Made by a program: the position numbers and the translations under genes
Source: Fimihabitans intestinipullorum
GTDB taxonomy: Bacteria; Bacillota_I; Bacilli_A; RF39; UBA660
NCBI GenBank assembly: GCA_018714965.1
Contig: DVML01000040.1
Span: 1-28,108, forward strand
Direction: 5' to 3'
Length of the DNA: 28,108 bases
In this document: positions 7,598 through 16,399 of the stretch, in pieces
How positions within the stretch are numbered: the stretch's first letter is position 1
Layout of the letters: every line of letters begins with the position of its first letter
Notes under the pieces: generated by a model
What the model saw: only the letters and a program-made list of their open reading frames with translations
Databases searched by the model: none
Told to the model about the DNA's origin: nothing

Positions 7598-7628
7598 ACT
7601 AAAAAGCTTACAACCGACTTGTAAGCTA
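7598..7628 (-). terminator. Terminator of the HD-domain gene
   Basis: A nine-pair stem (7605-7613 with 7619-7627) and a T-run on the minus strand. It overlaps the stop codon of the 7626-9203 gene. Confidence 0.85.
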
Positions 7629-9203
7629 TATTTTCATTTTTAATTTTCTTTTAGTCGTTTCACTGATCGGTGGTACATAATCGACTAAATAATGTTGATT
7701 GAGATTGCTTTGATTTTTTACACAATTCTGAATTCGCGTCGTTTCTCCACTCTTATCAAAGAGGATATCAGATACGGCAAGTCTTTCTATTCTAATTGTA
7801 TCCTGTGGTTTAAATGCAACCATCAAATTATCTTGTACATGTCCATATTTAAAATATAAATCGATTTCTGTTGAATTCTTTTTATCCATCGTACAATTAA
7901 TTCTATCGATCATTTCACGATAAGGGAAATGTAAAACCCCATTTTTTAACAATACTGTAACACGAATCGAACCTTTTTCTTTTTGTTCCTCTCTCTCACT
8001 CGTCATATACACGCAATCGACATTATCATCTTCATATAGCGCATTTACTTCTGAAGTGATCAAATTTGTAAGGGACTCGTGTTCCTTTTCAGTAAGCTCT
8101 ACCTTTTCCTTTAAAACTCCTTCATGTAAATGAAATAAATTATTATCACGTGCCATTTTGAAAAGCATAGAAAACTCTGGAAATTTTTGATCATCTTTAT
8201 AAATTTCATGATCGAATGCATACCAAATATCAAATGCAGTAGAAGCACCATTCTCTTTTATTTTCTGTGCTTTTTCGTTTGCAAAAACAACATTGTCTGA
8301 TTGATCATTGAGAGAATGTTGCAATTTTTGATCCTGATAGATTTTCGCCTGCAGATCAGCATCCAGTTTGTCACAGAAATATGCGAACCTTGCTTCGTCT
8401 GTTTTGCCCTCATCAAATTCAAACAACATATCTAATAATGCATCTCGATACGATAATCTTCCTACAGCTTTTGTCATAGCTTGATGCTCTATTTCTTTCT
8501 TTTGTTCATCTGTCACTCCATCGAAAGGTGTGATATCTCCAATCAATGTCTCTCCCGTTTCGTGAATAATCAACATTTGTAGTATGCGGTCCATATCTAA
8601 TGGATACTGAAATTCAGATTCCATCAAAAGTGCTAACATCATCGTTTTTACAACATGTTCTGATACTCTTTCTAATCGTTTCGTTTTAATGTTCCAATGA
8701 TTCTGGTCCCAACCAGTTCTCACTTTGTGTTTCAATTTAGCGTGGAGTGCATAAAAACGATAAATTTCATCCATTTCTTCTAAAGAGCAATCACATGCAT
8801 CTTTTAAAATAGACCTTGCCATATTGATCTTTTGTTCATCATCTAATTCTTTTCCTTCTAACATGGCTTCTGCAAATGAAAGATCTAATAATTTATATTT
8901 AAACGCTAATCTAGCTTCTTTCGTTTGTAGTTTGTGAAATTCATTTAATTCTCGTTCAAAAGAATTTCCTGATTTTAAAACATATAGACGATATGGATAT
9001 AATTTTTGAAAATCGTCTAAAATCATCATTCGAAATACTTTTCCTAGTTGATCTGTTTCATTCATTGCAACTGCTAAAATCATACTTCCATAGAGATGAT
9101 CCGCAATACTGTAATTATTTTGATCATCTGTAATCGTCGTTTGCAACTTATTTGCTAATACATAATATTGTAAAACATTTCTTACTTCATCTAACTTTTT
9201 CAT
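7626..9203 (-). CDS. Double HD-domain protein, YfbR/HDDC2-like
   Basis: A 525-residue cytoplasmic protein. The middle (about 175-300) is an HD phosphohydrolase domain related to 5'-deoxynucleotidases (YfbR/HDDC2): RVSEHVVKTMMLALLM with His183, IIHETGETLIGDITPF with His214 and Glu218, and CDKLDADLQAKIY with Asp278. The signature His-Asp is His214-Glu215. Residues 8-65 (SIADHLYGSMILAVAM, FRMMILDDF) look like a decayed copy of the same domain that keeps His36 but has Asp-Asp where His-Asp belongs. The C-terminal 170 residues are a separate alpha/beta region I do not recognise. The frame opens at 9239, but the ATG at 9203 has an AAGGAGA site. Transcribed alone, with its own terminator. Confidence 0.85.
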   Translation of the reverse strand: MKKLDEVRNVLQYYVLANKLQTTITDDQNNYSIADHLYGSMILAVAMNETDQLGKVFRMMILDDFQKLYPYRLYVLKSGNSFERELNEFHKLQTKEARLAFKYKLLDLSFAEAMLEGKELDDEQKINMARSILKDACDCSLEEMDEIYRFYALHAKLKHKVRTGWDQNHWNIKTKRLERVSEHVVKTMMLALLMESEFQYPLDMDRILQMLIIHETGETLIGDITPFDGVTDEQKKEIEHQAMTKAVGRLSYRDALLDMLFEFDEGKTDEARFAYFCDKLDADLQAKIYQDQKLQHSLNDQSDNVVFANEKAQKIKENGASTAFDIWYAFDHEIYKDDQKFPEFSMLFKMARDNNLFHLHEGVLKEKVELTEKEHESLTNLITSEVNALYEDDNVDCVYMTSEREEQKEKGSIRVTVLLKNGVLHFPYREMIDRINCTMDKKNSTEIDLYFKYGHVQDNLMVAFKPQDTIRIERLAVSDILFDKSGETTRIQNCVKNQSNLNQHYLVDYVPPISETTKRKLKMKI

Positions 9204-9361
9204 AAAATCTCCTTGTTTCTTTCTTTTATTATAACACATAGACTCTAAATGGAAGCAAGATTACAAAAAAACTAACCGAATCATCTTTTCAAAAGAAAAG
9301 GGATGCTTTCGCAACCATCGATGATCATGTGTTTGTTATATATTCTATTTTCTCTTTACAA

Positions 9362-9694
9362 TTATTTATTTTTCCTTATATCATGTAATATTTGAATGAT
9401 CTCTGAAAAAGCAAAAAGAAATAAAGAACTTACTCCTGTACTAATCCATCCTATCATCATTACTGCATAATTAAAATCACTATAGCTATCAAAATGGACA
9501 CTACTACCTAAAATAATACTTCCGATAAATCCAATGATAAATATCAACCACCCAGCACCTTTCAAAATGCCAGCCATTGAATTTCGATCATGAGCTTCCT
9601 CTACTTGCTTTCCGTGACAATACGGGCACCCATCTTCCGGTTTTGTCATTTCAAACTCTCTCCCACAAATCTCACACTTCACTTTTTTTGCCAA
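9362..9694 (-). CDS. Zinc-ribbon membrane protein
   Basis: A 110-residue protein with two CxxC knuckles at the N-terminus (CEICGREF and CPYCHG), forming a zinc ribbon, then two membrane spans (about 50-70 and 85-108) and a basic tail. The role is unknown; such proteins are common small membrane adaptors. The frame is open to an ATG at 9772, but that leader is hydrophobic and not family-like. A TTG at 9694 follows AAAGGAG by 8 bases and begins exactly at the AKKVKCEICG block, so TTG is the chosen start. Confidence 0.75.
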   Translation of the reverse strand: MAKKVKCEICGREFEMTKPEDGCPYCHGKQVEEAHDRNSMAGILKGAGWLIFIIGFIGSIILGSSVHFDSYSDFNYAVMMIGWISTGVSSLFLFAFSEIIQILHDIRKNK

Positions 9695-9828
9695 ATGTAA
9701 CACTCCTTTCAAGATAATTATAACATAGATGTGAGTACCACCTGTATATAAAAAATCTATTTTTCTTTCCATCTTCCCTACATTGCGATTTTATACAAAT
9801 TATGTTACGCTACTAATGAGGTGATATT

Positions 9829-10254
9829 ATGGCAAAAAAGAGTGTCAATAAAAAAGAACTAATCGAGAAAGGAAATTCCACTTTAAAAGAATTTAAACAG
9901 TTTATATCAAGAGGAAACGTCATCGATCTTGCTGTCGGTGTTATTATAGGATCTGCATTTGGTAAGATTGTAACATCAATTGTAAACGATATCCTTATGC
10001 CTATTATCGGTATTATGATCGGAGGACTAAACTTCTCTTCTCTTGTAATCCGTGTTGGAAATGCTACAATTCGATACGGGGCTTTCTTACAAAATGTCAT
10101 CGACTTTCTCATCGTCGCTGCTTGTATTTTCATCTTTATTAAAATACTATCTAAATTAAGTAAGAAAAAAGAACAAGAAGAGGCGATTCAAAAAGATGAA
10201 CAAATAAAATTACTAGAAGAAATTAGAGATTTATTAAAAGAAAAGAAATCATAG
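9829..10254 (+). CDS. mscL: MscL, large-conductance mechanosensitive channel
   Basis: A 141-residue membrane channel that opens under membrane tension to release solutes on osmotic downshift. It shows the family order: an amphipathic N-terminal helix (FKQFISRGNVIDLAVGV), TM1 with the Gly/Ala packing face (VIIGSAFGKIVTSIVNDI), a short periplasmic-side loop (GNATIRYGAF), TM2 (FLIVAACIFIFIKIL) and a charged C-terminal helix (IKLLEEIRDLLKEKK). Start ATG with GAGGTGA site. It is followed by a DedA gene 91 bases downstream in the same direction. Confidence 0.96.
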   Translation: MAKKSVNKKELIEKGNSTLKEFKQFISRGNVIDLAVGVIIGSAFGKIVTSIVNDILMPIIGIMIGGLNFSSLVIRVGNATIRYGAFLQNVIDFLIVAACIFIFIKILSKLSKKKEQEEAIQKDEQIKLLEEIRDLLKEKKS

Positions 10255-10345
10255 TAAAGCAAGACGTCAAATTTCTATTTCTATATTTTTTCTCTTTGAG
10301 AGATATAAATTCTATGATATGATTATGGTAATTGGGAGGTGAAAT

Positions 10346-10960
10346 ATGCAACAATTTATTATAGATCTTATGAATCAATGGGGATACTTAGGAGTTAGTT
10401 TTCTCATTGCTTTGGAAAATATCTTTCCACCAATCCCATCCGAAGTAATTCTGACATTCGGAGGATTTATGACAACGACGACAAATCTCAATATCGTTGG
10501 AATGGTCATTGCATCAACGATCGGTTCTGTAATTGGTGCAATCATTTTATACTTAATTGGAAGTCTCGTAAGTGAAAAAACATTAGAAAAATGGTTGACT
10601 GGTAAAATCGGAAAAATACTACACATCAAATTAAAAGATATTAGAAAAGCGGAAAAATGGTTTGATGAGAAGGGAATTTTTACAGTTTTCTTCTGTCGTT
10701 TTATCCCTGTTGTACGTAGCTTAATCTCAATTCCTGCTGGAATTGCCCGCATGAAATGGGGACCATTTCTACTATTCACTACATTGGGATCTCTTATTTG
10801 GAATACAGTTTTAATCTCTTTAGGAAGTATCGCTGGCGAACACTGGGAAACAATCGTATCTTACGTATCTGCTTACTCTAAAGTTGGATTTGCAATTCTC
10901 ATCGTTGTGATTGTCATCGCTTATCTATGGTATCGAAAAAAAACAAATAAACAAAAATAA
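10346..10960 (+). CDS. DedA/VTT-family membrane protein
   Basis: A 204-residue polytopic membrane protein of the DedA family, linked to undecaprenyl-phosphate or lipid flipping and membrane-potential upkeep. Characteristic parts are ALENIFPPIPSEVIL near the N-terminus, the conserved FFCRFIPVVRSLISIPAGIA re-entrant segment, and a late membrane helix (GFAILIVVIVIAYLWY) with a basic tail. The Glu and Arg residues known to matter in the family are present. Site GGGAGGTGA before the ATG. Probably a separate unit from mscL, ending at the terminator that follows. Confidence 0.92.
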   Translation: MQQFIIDLMNQWGYLGVSFLIALENIFPPIPSEVILTFGGFMTTTTNLNIVGMVIASTIGSVIGAIILYLIGSLVSEKTLEKWLTGKIGKILHIKLKDIRKAEKWFDEKGIFTVFFCRFIPVVRSLISIPAGIARMKWGPFLLFTTLGSLIWNTVLISLGSIAGEHWETIVSYVSAYSKVGFAILIVVIVIAYLWYRKKTNKQK

Positions 10961-10981
10961 GTCGTGATGACTTATTTTTTT
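10953..10981 (+). terminator. Terminator after the DedA gene
   Basis: A stem of eight to nine pairs (AATAAGTC with GACTTATT) and a run of seven T. Confidence 0.8.
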
Positions 10982-11019
10982 AGATCACTTGTCAAATCAA
11001 GTGCAACCCTTATCATAGG

Positions 11020-11048
11020 ACAAAAAAAGAACCACATCTTGTGATTCT
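11020..11048 (-). terminator. Terminator of the 11048-11563 gene
   Basis: A nine-base stem with one mismatch (11028-11036 with 11040-11048) and a seven-base T-run on the minus strand. Confidence 0.75.
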
Positions 11049-11563
11049 TATTCAAACTCTAATTCTACTTTATAAGTCTTATTTGGCGCCGTAATTACAG
11101 TTGCTGTATCACTTACTTTTGCTGTAACGTATACTGTTAGCGTCTCATTTGGTTTGATCTTTGTATCTTTTTCCTTTACATTTCCAATTCCATATGTCAT
11201 TACTTCAGCATCTGTCACATCAGGATATAATTCTGCACTTTTTAAAACTTTCGTTTCAGAACTCATATTCTTATATACAACTTCGTAGATGATTTCATCT
11301 CCTGCTGCTCCAAATGTACTTTGAAATGTAATTTCTTGATTGTTATAAGAAGGTCCTACGACACTTTTTGCATTTCCATTTGTAGCCATCTCATCTGCTG
11401 ATAGAATGACAACTTCATTATCTACTCCTTGTGCTTTCACGCTATCGTTTAATTGTTCTGATAACTCCGACTTTTGATTTGCAAATAAATATCCTACTGA
11501 TACGACAAGTAATAAAATGACTGCCGCTAATACTTGGTATTCTTTCTTTACTTTCTGAAACAT
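11048..11563 (-). CDS. Membrane-anchored extracellular protein, unknown
   Basis: A 171-residue protein. A basic N-terminus (FQKVKKEY) and a single membrane span (about 11-28, LAAVILLLVVSVGYLF) are followed by an extracellular region of about 140 residues. The outer part reads as a beta-sandwich: IIYEVVYKNMSSETKVLKS, IKPNETLTVYVTAKVSD and NKTYKVELEFE resemble adhesin-type or DUF11-like repeats in rhythm. No enzyme motif is visible. The frame opens at 11602, but the ATG at 11563 has a GAGAGGGA site and fits the signal-anchor start. It is divergent from the DEAD-box gene and ends at its own terminator. Confidence 0.75.
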   Translation of the reverse strand: MFQKVKKEYQVLAAVILLLVVSVGYLFANQKSELSEQLNDSVKAQGVDNEVVILSADEMATNGNAKSVVGPSYNNQEITFQSTFGAAGDEIIYEVVYKNMSSETKVLKSAELYPDVTDAEVMTYGIGNVKEKDTKIKPNETLTVYVTAKVSDTATVITAPNKTYKVELEFE

Positions 11564-11673
11564 ATCGATCCCTCTCTTTATATATTTCTCTACTCTATTC
11601 AAATTATACTTTGTTTTCTTATAATTGTCAACGATTGTATGTTATAATAAAAGAAAGAAACGGAGGACTTGAC

Positions 11674-12840
11674 ATGAACCGAATCCACTTATCTATTCAT
11701 TCTAAGCTAGAAGATTATCTTGAATCACACGGGTATCAAGCACCAACGACAATTCAATCTAGTGTCATACCTCTAATTCGAGAGAAACAAAACATTTTAT
11801 TCATCTCTCCTACCGGTAGCGGAAAAACACTTTCCTATTTGATCCCTATTTTGGAATCGATCAATCCAAAACTAGAACAAACTCAAGCTTTGGTTATCGT
11901 TCCAACGAGAGAACTAGCCATTCAAGTGAGAGATACAGTGCGATCATTCGAACCAGTAACGGACATCCAATGTAGTGTCCTATTCGGTGGAAGCAATCCA
12001 AAATCACAAAAAGAAGTATTAAAAAAGCATGTGCCAATCCTCGTCATTACCCCGGGAAAAGCATGCGAACTCATAAAGACGAAGAAATTAAAAACAGAAC
12101 ACCTTTCCTATCTTGTCTTTGATGAAGCAGATCTCTTAACGAATAAAGAACGTTATCGTGATTCAGAGGATATCGTATCATCACTTTCATCTAACACACA
12201 AATGATCTTCTGCTCTGCAACGAAGACACCAAAATTAGAAGCATTCGCCCTAAACTTACAACTTAAAATAATAGAAACAGAAGAAAAGAAAAACGATAAT
12301 ATCGAACAATCATTTTATCGTGTAGAAGAAAGTGAAAAATATCATCGTCTACGACAGATATTAGAAAAAGAACAAATCTTTCACGCGCTCATCTTTGTGC
12401 GTACGAAGAGTAAAGCTACCAGACTAGCACAAAAATTAACAGACGATCATATTCCTGCAATCGCATTTCACCACGATCTCGATAAAGAAAAGCGAAAGAA
12501 AGTTGCTCAAATGATCTCACAAAATAAGCCACTATTACTCGTTACGACAGATATCGCTGCACGTGGAATCGATATTACGAATCTACCTTATGTCATTCAA
12601 TATGATGCAGCAGACTCCACCGAGACTTATCTTCATCGTATCGGTCGTACCGGAAGAAAAAATAAGGGGAAAAGCATCATATTCTTTACGGAAAAAGAAG
12701 AAGAATTAAAACAGACAATCGAACATAAATACCAAGTAAAATTAAAGAAGAAAAAGAAAGACGATGATGAGAAAGTAGTCAAAAAGAAGAAAAAGAAAAA
12801 ACATACGAAGAATATTGGAAAAAGGCACAAGAAAAAATAG
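11674..12840 (+). CDS. DEAD-box ATP-dependent RNA helicase
   Basis: A 388-residue helicase that unwinds structured RNA using ATP. All core motifs are present in order: Q motif (YQAPTTIQ), I (SPTGSGKT), Ia (PTRELA), GG (FGGSNP), Ib (ITPGK), II (DEAD), III (SAT), IV (LIFVRTKS), V (VTTDIAARGID) and VI (HRIGRTGR). It is short for the family and ends in a very Lys-rich tail (the last 40 residues are mostly K), probably for RNA binding. It is closest in build to cold-shock/ribosome-assembly helicases such as CshB, though I do not assign a symbol. The ATG at 11674 is preceded by GGAGGA and is preferred to 11611. Confidence 0.94.
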   Translation: MNRIHLSIHSKLEDYLESHGYQAPTTIQSSVIPLIREKQNILFISPTGSGKTLSYLIPILESINPKLEQTQALVIVPTRELAIQVRDTVRSFEPVTDIQCSVLFGGSNPKSQKEVLKKHVPILVITPGKACELIKTKKLKTEHLSYLVFDEADLLTNKERYRDSEDIVSSLSSNTQMIFCSATKTPKLEAFALNLQLKIIETEEKKNDNIEQSFYRVEESEKYHRLRQILEKEQIFHALIFVRTKSKATRLAQKLTDDHIPAIAFHHDLDKEKRKKVAQMISQNKPLLLVTTDIAARGIDITNLPYVIQYDAADSTETYLHRIGRTGRKNKGKSIIFFTEKEEELKQTIEHKYQVKLKKKKKDDDEKVVKKKKKKKHTKNIGKRHKKK

Positions 12841-12862
12841 AGACGCACATCTCTATTTTTTT
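12832..12862. terminator. Bidirectional terminator between helicase and gltX
   Basis: A stem of A-run plus TAGAGA (12832-12843) paired with TCTCTA plus T-run (12850-12862). It serves both convergent genes and overlaps both gene ends. Confidence 0.85.
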
Positions 12863-14505
12863 AGTCCATATCTTTGCATCATACGATCATGCCCAAACAA
12901 TTTCATAATATCGTATAAATTTGGCGTCATCGATTTCGTTGTAAGCGCTACACGAAGTACCATGCTAATATCTCCAATGTGTCCTTTATATTGGTCTGGA
13001 TTATTTTTATATTCTTTTACTTCTCTTGCATATCCAAGTTCAGATGCTAAATCTTTCATATGTTCAAACCAAGTTTGTTCATCCTCTTCTTCGCTATAAT
13101 ACTTTTCCATATAAGTAGATAAAATTGTTTCGATTTCTTTTGGATCGTTGATATTTTGATATTCAAAATCTTCCTTATTTGGATGATATAATTCATCGTA
13201 CATATACCAAATTTGATTCTTTAGATCACTAAAACATGTGTAATCTTTTCTTGGTTTTTTCTTGTTTCTTTCGATATCAAAAATACCGATAGAATATTCT
13301 TTATACTTCTTTAAAAGATCTGCAAACTCACTATCGTATTCCTCTGCCCATGCAAGGCCTCTTTCATATACTTCCTCTGCTTTTAATCGGCTGATAAAGT
13401 TTTTAGATAAATTTAAGATCTTTTCTAGATCGAATAATGATCCACTTGGACTAATTTTCTTGAAATCCATTTTGAAATCATCGATTTTACCAGTTGGATT
13501 CGCATCTAACCAACCTTCGAAATTAGAGTTAGCAACCGTTGCTAGATAAAGTAAAATTGCTTCGTTCGGAATTCCCTTCTCATGGTAGTAGCTTACTGCC
13601 ATCTCTGGGTCTTTTCTCTTACTCAACTTACGACGAGCCCCATTTTCCTCTTTCATCAAAGGAGAGATATGAGCATATTTTGGAGCTTTGAATCCAAATA
13701 CTTGAAATAACTGTAAATGAATTGGTACGGAACTCACCCATTCGTCCCCACGAATTACGTGTGTCGTACGCATCAAATGATCATCGACAAGGTGCGCAAA
13801 ATGATATGTTGGAAGACCATCCGATTTGATGATAACGATATCCATATCGTTTTCTGGCATCTCGATCTTTCCTTTGATTGCATCATTTAACACGATCTTT
13901 TTATTGAAATCACCAGGGGACTTCAAACGGATAATATATGGTGCTCCATTTTTAATCTTCTCTACCGCTTCTTCTTTTGTAAAGAAACGACTTTTTGCAT
14001 AATCTCCATAATATCCAATGCGATCTTTCACAAGTTCTTGATGTTCGCGAATTTCTTTTAATTCCTCTTCTGTTTCGAACGCAGGATATGCGAGATCTTG
14101 TTCAATTAAATATTTTGCGAACGCTTGATAAATATCTTTTCTCTTACTTTGAATATATGGTCCATATATTCCCTTTTCTTCTGTTTCGTTTACGACACCT
14201 TCATCAAAAGTAATTCCAAAGTTATTTAAATCACGTACGATACTTTCAATTCCATTTTCTACTTCACGTTTTTTATCAGTATCTTCAATTCTTAAGAAGA
14301 ATACACCATCTGTTTGACGTGCCATCTTTCTCTCGATAAATGCTGCATATAATGCCCCCATATGCACAAATCCCGTTGGACTTGGTGCGTAACGTGTTAC
14401 GATTGCTCCTTCTTTTAAATCGCGGTATGGATATTTATTCTCATAGTAATCCATGCCATGTTCTACATTTGGTAATAAAAAATCTGCATATTCTTTATTT
14501 GTCAT
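12853..14505 (-). CDS. gltX: Glutamyl-tRNA synthetase
   Basis: A 550-residue class I synthetase charging tRNA-Glu (and perhaps tRNA-Gln, if the organism uses the amidotransferase route). The HIGH-type motif is APSPTGFVHMGA and the KMSKS-type motif is RRKLSKRKD. IEDTDKKRE, PTYHFAHLVDDHLM and THVIRGDEW are family landmarks. It is longer than the roughly 485 residues of Bacillus GltX, with an extended C-terminal anticodon-binding region. The ATG at 14505 has an AAAGGA site 8 bases away, and the upstream in-frame ATG at 14538 lies at the foot of the leader terminator, so it is rejected. Controlled by the T-box immediately upstream. Confidence 0.95.
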   Translation of the reverse strand: MTNKEYADFLLPNVEHGMDYYENKYPYRDLKEGAIVTRYAPSPTGFVHMGALYAAFIERKMARQTDGVFFLRIEDTDKKREVENGIESIVRDLNNFGITFDEGVVNETEEKGIYGPYIQSKRKDIYQAFAKYLIEQDLAYPAFETEEELKEIREHQELVKDRIGYYGDYAKSRFFTKEEAVEKIKNGAPYIIRLKSPGDFNKKIVLNDAIKGKIEMPENDMDIVIIKSDGLPTYHFAHLVDDHLMRTTHVIRGDEWVSSVPIHLQLFQVFGFKAPKYAHISPLMKEENGARRKLSKRKDPEMAVSYYHEKGIPNEAILLYLATVANSNFEGWLDANPTGKIDDFKMDFKKISPSGSLFDLEKILNLSKNFISRLKAEEVYERGLAWAEEYDSEFADLLKKYKEYSIGIFDIERNKKKPRKDYTCFSDLKNQIWYMYDELYHPNKEDFEYQNINDPKEIETILSTYMEKYYSEEEDEQTWFEHMKDLASELGYAREVKEYKNNPDQYKGHIGDISMVLRVALTTKSMTPNLYDIMKLFGHDRMMQRYGLKK

Positions 14506-14524
14506 ACTCTCATTCCTTTCTACA

Positions 14525-14728
14525 TAAAAAAGATTCATCTGTTAAGGACGAATCTTCGTGGTACCACCTTAGTTCTCTATTTATAAAATAGACTCAAATC
14601 CCTTAACGCGGGAAACGGAATCATCAACTCCAAAGTTTCTTCTCTATGTTCCTCGTACTTATTTTCACCAACCATAAGCTCTCTATAACGATTTCGATAG
14701 ATACTCCTCTTCTTCTTCGTCTTTTACA
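14525..14728 (-). promoter_or_regulatory. T-box leader of gltX (Glu)
   Basis: The minus strand shows a T-box riboswitch: stem I with an AGAGAG element and a GGTGAAAA apical region, a GAA codon near 14649-14651 fit to be the specifier, and the T-box AAGGTGGTACCACG (14557-14570) whose UGG reads the uncharged tRNA end. A terminator hairpin follows (14530-14536 with 14550-14556, then a T-run). Uncharged tRNA-Glu should stabilise the antiterminator and switch gltX on. The specifier is inferred by position. Confidence 0.9.
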
Positions 14729-14734
14729 ACTAGT

Positions 14735-14763
14735 ATTTTATCATGAACCATTTTGCTTGTCAA
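14735..14763 (-). promoter_or_regulatory. Promoter of the gltX T-box transcript
   Basis: On the minus strand, TTGACA (14758-14763), a 17-base spacer and TAAAAT (14735-14740). The -35 lies inside the last codons of the lysozyme gene. Confidence 0.85.
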
Positions 14764-15625
14764 CGGATCCCGCTTTATAATATAACTCGTCACCCTTATC
14801 TAACGAAAGATAATAAGTCGCTTTTTTAGGACATGTAAAAATTAGTTCCGCATCAATTTTTTCAGGTTCCATATTTTGTAAATCCTTTAATTCTTCTCTC
14901 AACTGATTATTTTCTTTCTGCAATTCATCTATTTTTTGATTGGCTGTATTTAATAATTCCTCACAACTCGGCTCTGGTTCTGGTTCAGGCTCTGGTTCTG
15001 GTTTTTGAAAACCATTTAACCCTGCACTTTTGATAATCTCCGGATAATCGTAATATGCGATATCCATATCGACGCGTCCCGTAATTCCTGTAATCGAGCC
15101 ATCAGAACTATACTGCCACATTCCATGTGTAAAGTCTGCTTGATCTATCGAATTCCACTGTGCTACCCATTTATCATAACGATCTAATGTAGGACTGTTC
15201 AATTTGGTACGAAACCAATTTAAACTAGAATAAATTCCTACATAGTACCCTGCTGCTTCTATTTCCGAGCAATACGTATTACATATCTCTGTTAAAAGTT
15301 CGTTCGATAACCCTGCTTGATACTGTGGATCTTCGACGTCATAAAATATCGGATATGTTAATTTAAAATCTTTAACCAACCGCAATGTGTGCGCAACTTC
15401 ACTTTTTGCATTTTCTACATTCTGGGCATAACTATATAGATAAACCCCGAACGGAATACCTAATCTCGTACACTCCGTTGCATTGTATATAAATTGCTTA
15501 TCATCATACGCTTTTAAATCTCCTGCATATCCACATCGTATAATCGCAAAATCAATTTGTGACTTTACCTCTTCCCAATTGATCGCTCCTTGATGACTCG
15601 AAACATCGATCCCTCTTAATGCCAT
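14741..15625 (-). CDS. GH25 lysozyme with coiled-coil tail
   Basis: A 294-residue muramidase of glycoside hydrolase family 25, cutting N-acetylmuramyl bonds in peptidoglycan. The catalytic domain (1-200) has RGIDVSSHQG with the first Asp, PIFYDVEDP with the Asp/Glu pair, and the MDIAYYD end. A Pro-Glu repeat (PEPEPEPEPEP) then leads to a coiled coil (about 225-255, KIDELQKENNQLREEL) and a short C-terminal beta region. No signal peptide is present, and the chosen ATG at 15625 (site AGAGGTGA) leaves none. Export would need a holin or another route, as for phage endolysins, or lysis. It follows the histidine phosphatase gene by 75 bases with no clear terminator between. Confidence 0.9.
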   Translation of the reverse strand: MALRGIDVSSHQGAINWEEVKSQIDFAIIRCGYAGDLKAYDDKQFIYNATECTRLGIPFGVYLYSYAQNVENAKSEVAHTLRLVKDFKLTYPIFYDVEDPQYQAGLSNELLTEICNTYCSEIEAAGYYVGIYSSLNWFRTKLNSPTLDRYDKWVAQWNSIDQADFTHGMWQYSSDGSITGITGRVDMDIAYYDYPEIIKSAGLNGFQKPEPEPEPEPEPSCEELLNTANQKIDELQKENNQLREELKDLQNMEPEKIDAELIFTCPKKATYYLSLDKGDELYYKAGSVDKQNGS

Positions 15626-15700
15626 ATGTCTCACCTCTAACATATGATATTCGAGAAATATTTTTTTGCATACGCAGATATCTTTTTTTTAAGGATTTCC

Positions 15701-16321
15701 TCACTTTTTCAAATGATCACAATTCGCAATTTCTAATAACGTCATTTTATTTTCAATACTATCATATTCGACTGTCGTAATCGAAGTATTTTGGATCGAT
15801 ATATTAGGATATATTTTACGTGAATCGCGATTCAATAGTTTCCAAATAAATAGTTTCAAGACAAATCCATGCGTACAGATTAAAATATCGTTTCCAAGGT
15901 TCTCCTTCGCACAATATAATACCGTATCTACAATTCTTTTTTGTGCCTGCTCCAAAGTTTCTGCTCCTTCGATATCAGGAAGCATTCCATTTGGTAAAAA
16001 CATCATTTTCGCGCCAGGCATGATTTGATCTACTTGATCGATCGTCATCGTCTCTGCAATTCCATTATTCTTTTCTATTAACTCGCGAATTACAATTGGC
16101 TCTAGATGATGTTCCTGTGCAATTCGAGCAATTGTCTCTCTCGTTCTAGAAAGTGGACTCGTATAGATTCTATCTAACTTCACATTGCGAAAAACAGGTG
16201 TGAATGCATCTATTTGTTTCTTTCCTTCTATACTTACTTCTACGTCCGTAACTCCCGATAAAATTCCCTTGTCGTTTGCAACCGTACGAGCATGACGTAC
16301 CAAATAAATTTTTGTCTTCAT
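15701..16321 (-). CDS. Histidine phosphatase family protein (GpmB/PhoE-like)
   Basis: A 206-residue member of the branched histidine phosphatase superfamily. The phospho-acceptor motif is LVRHARTVAN (RHA in place of the usual RHG/RHA), with an Arg in TSPLSRTRET, and the second His in ICTHGFVLKLF. Members include phosphoglycerate mutases and broad phosphatases. The substrate cannot be told from sequence. The ATG at 16321 has an AAGGTGATGGG site and starts the first beta strand; the longer frame to 16360 is not used. Confidence 0.9.
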   Translation of the reverse strand: MKTKIYLVRHARTVANDKGILSGVTDVEVSIEGKKQIDAFTPVFRNVKLDRIYTSPLSRTRETIARIAQEHHLEPIVIRELIEKNNGIAETMTIDQVDQIMPGAKMMFLPNGMLPDIEGAETLEQAQKRIVDTVLYCAKENLGNDILICTHGFVLKLFIWKLLNRDSRKIYPNISIQNTSITTVEYDSIENKMTLLEIANCDHLKK

Positions 16322-16399
16322 CCCATCACCTTCTTTATTATACCAAACGAAGAGAAACAAGGCACTTTCACTTTACAGTCTATCATATGCATCATACAG

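Noticed and set aside
9290..9320. Hairpin with a later T-run as terminator of the zinc-ribbon gene
   Set aside because: The T-run is about 10 bases from the stem and the pairing has a bulge; too weak to call.
12633..12848. A Phe-rich minus-strand frame
   Set aside because: It is the shadow of the Lys-rich tail of the DEAD-box helicase.
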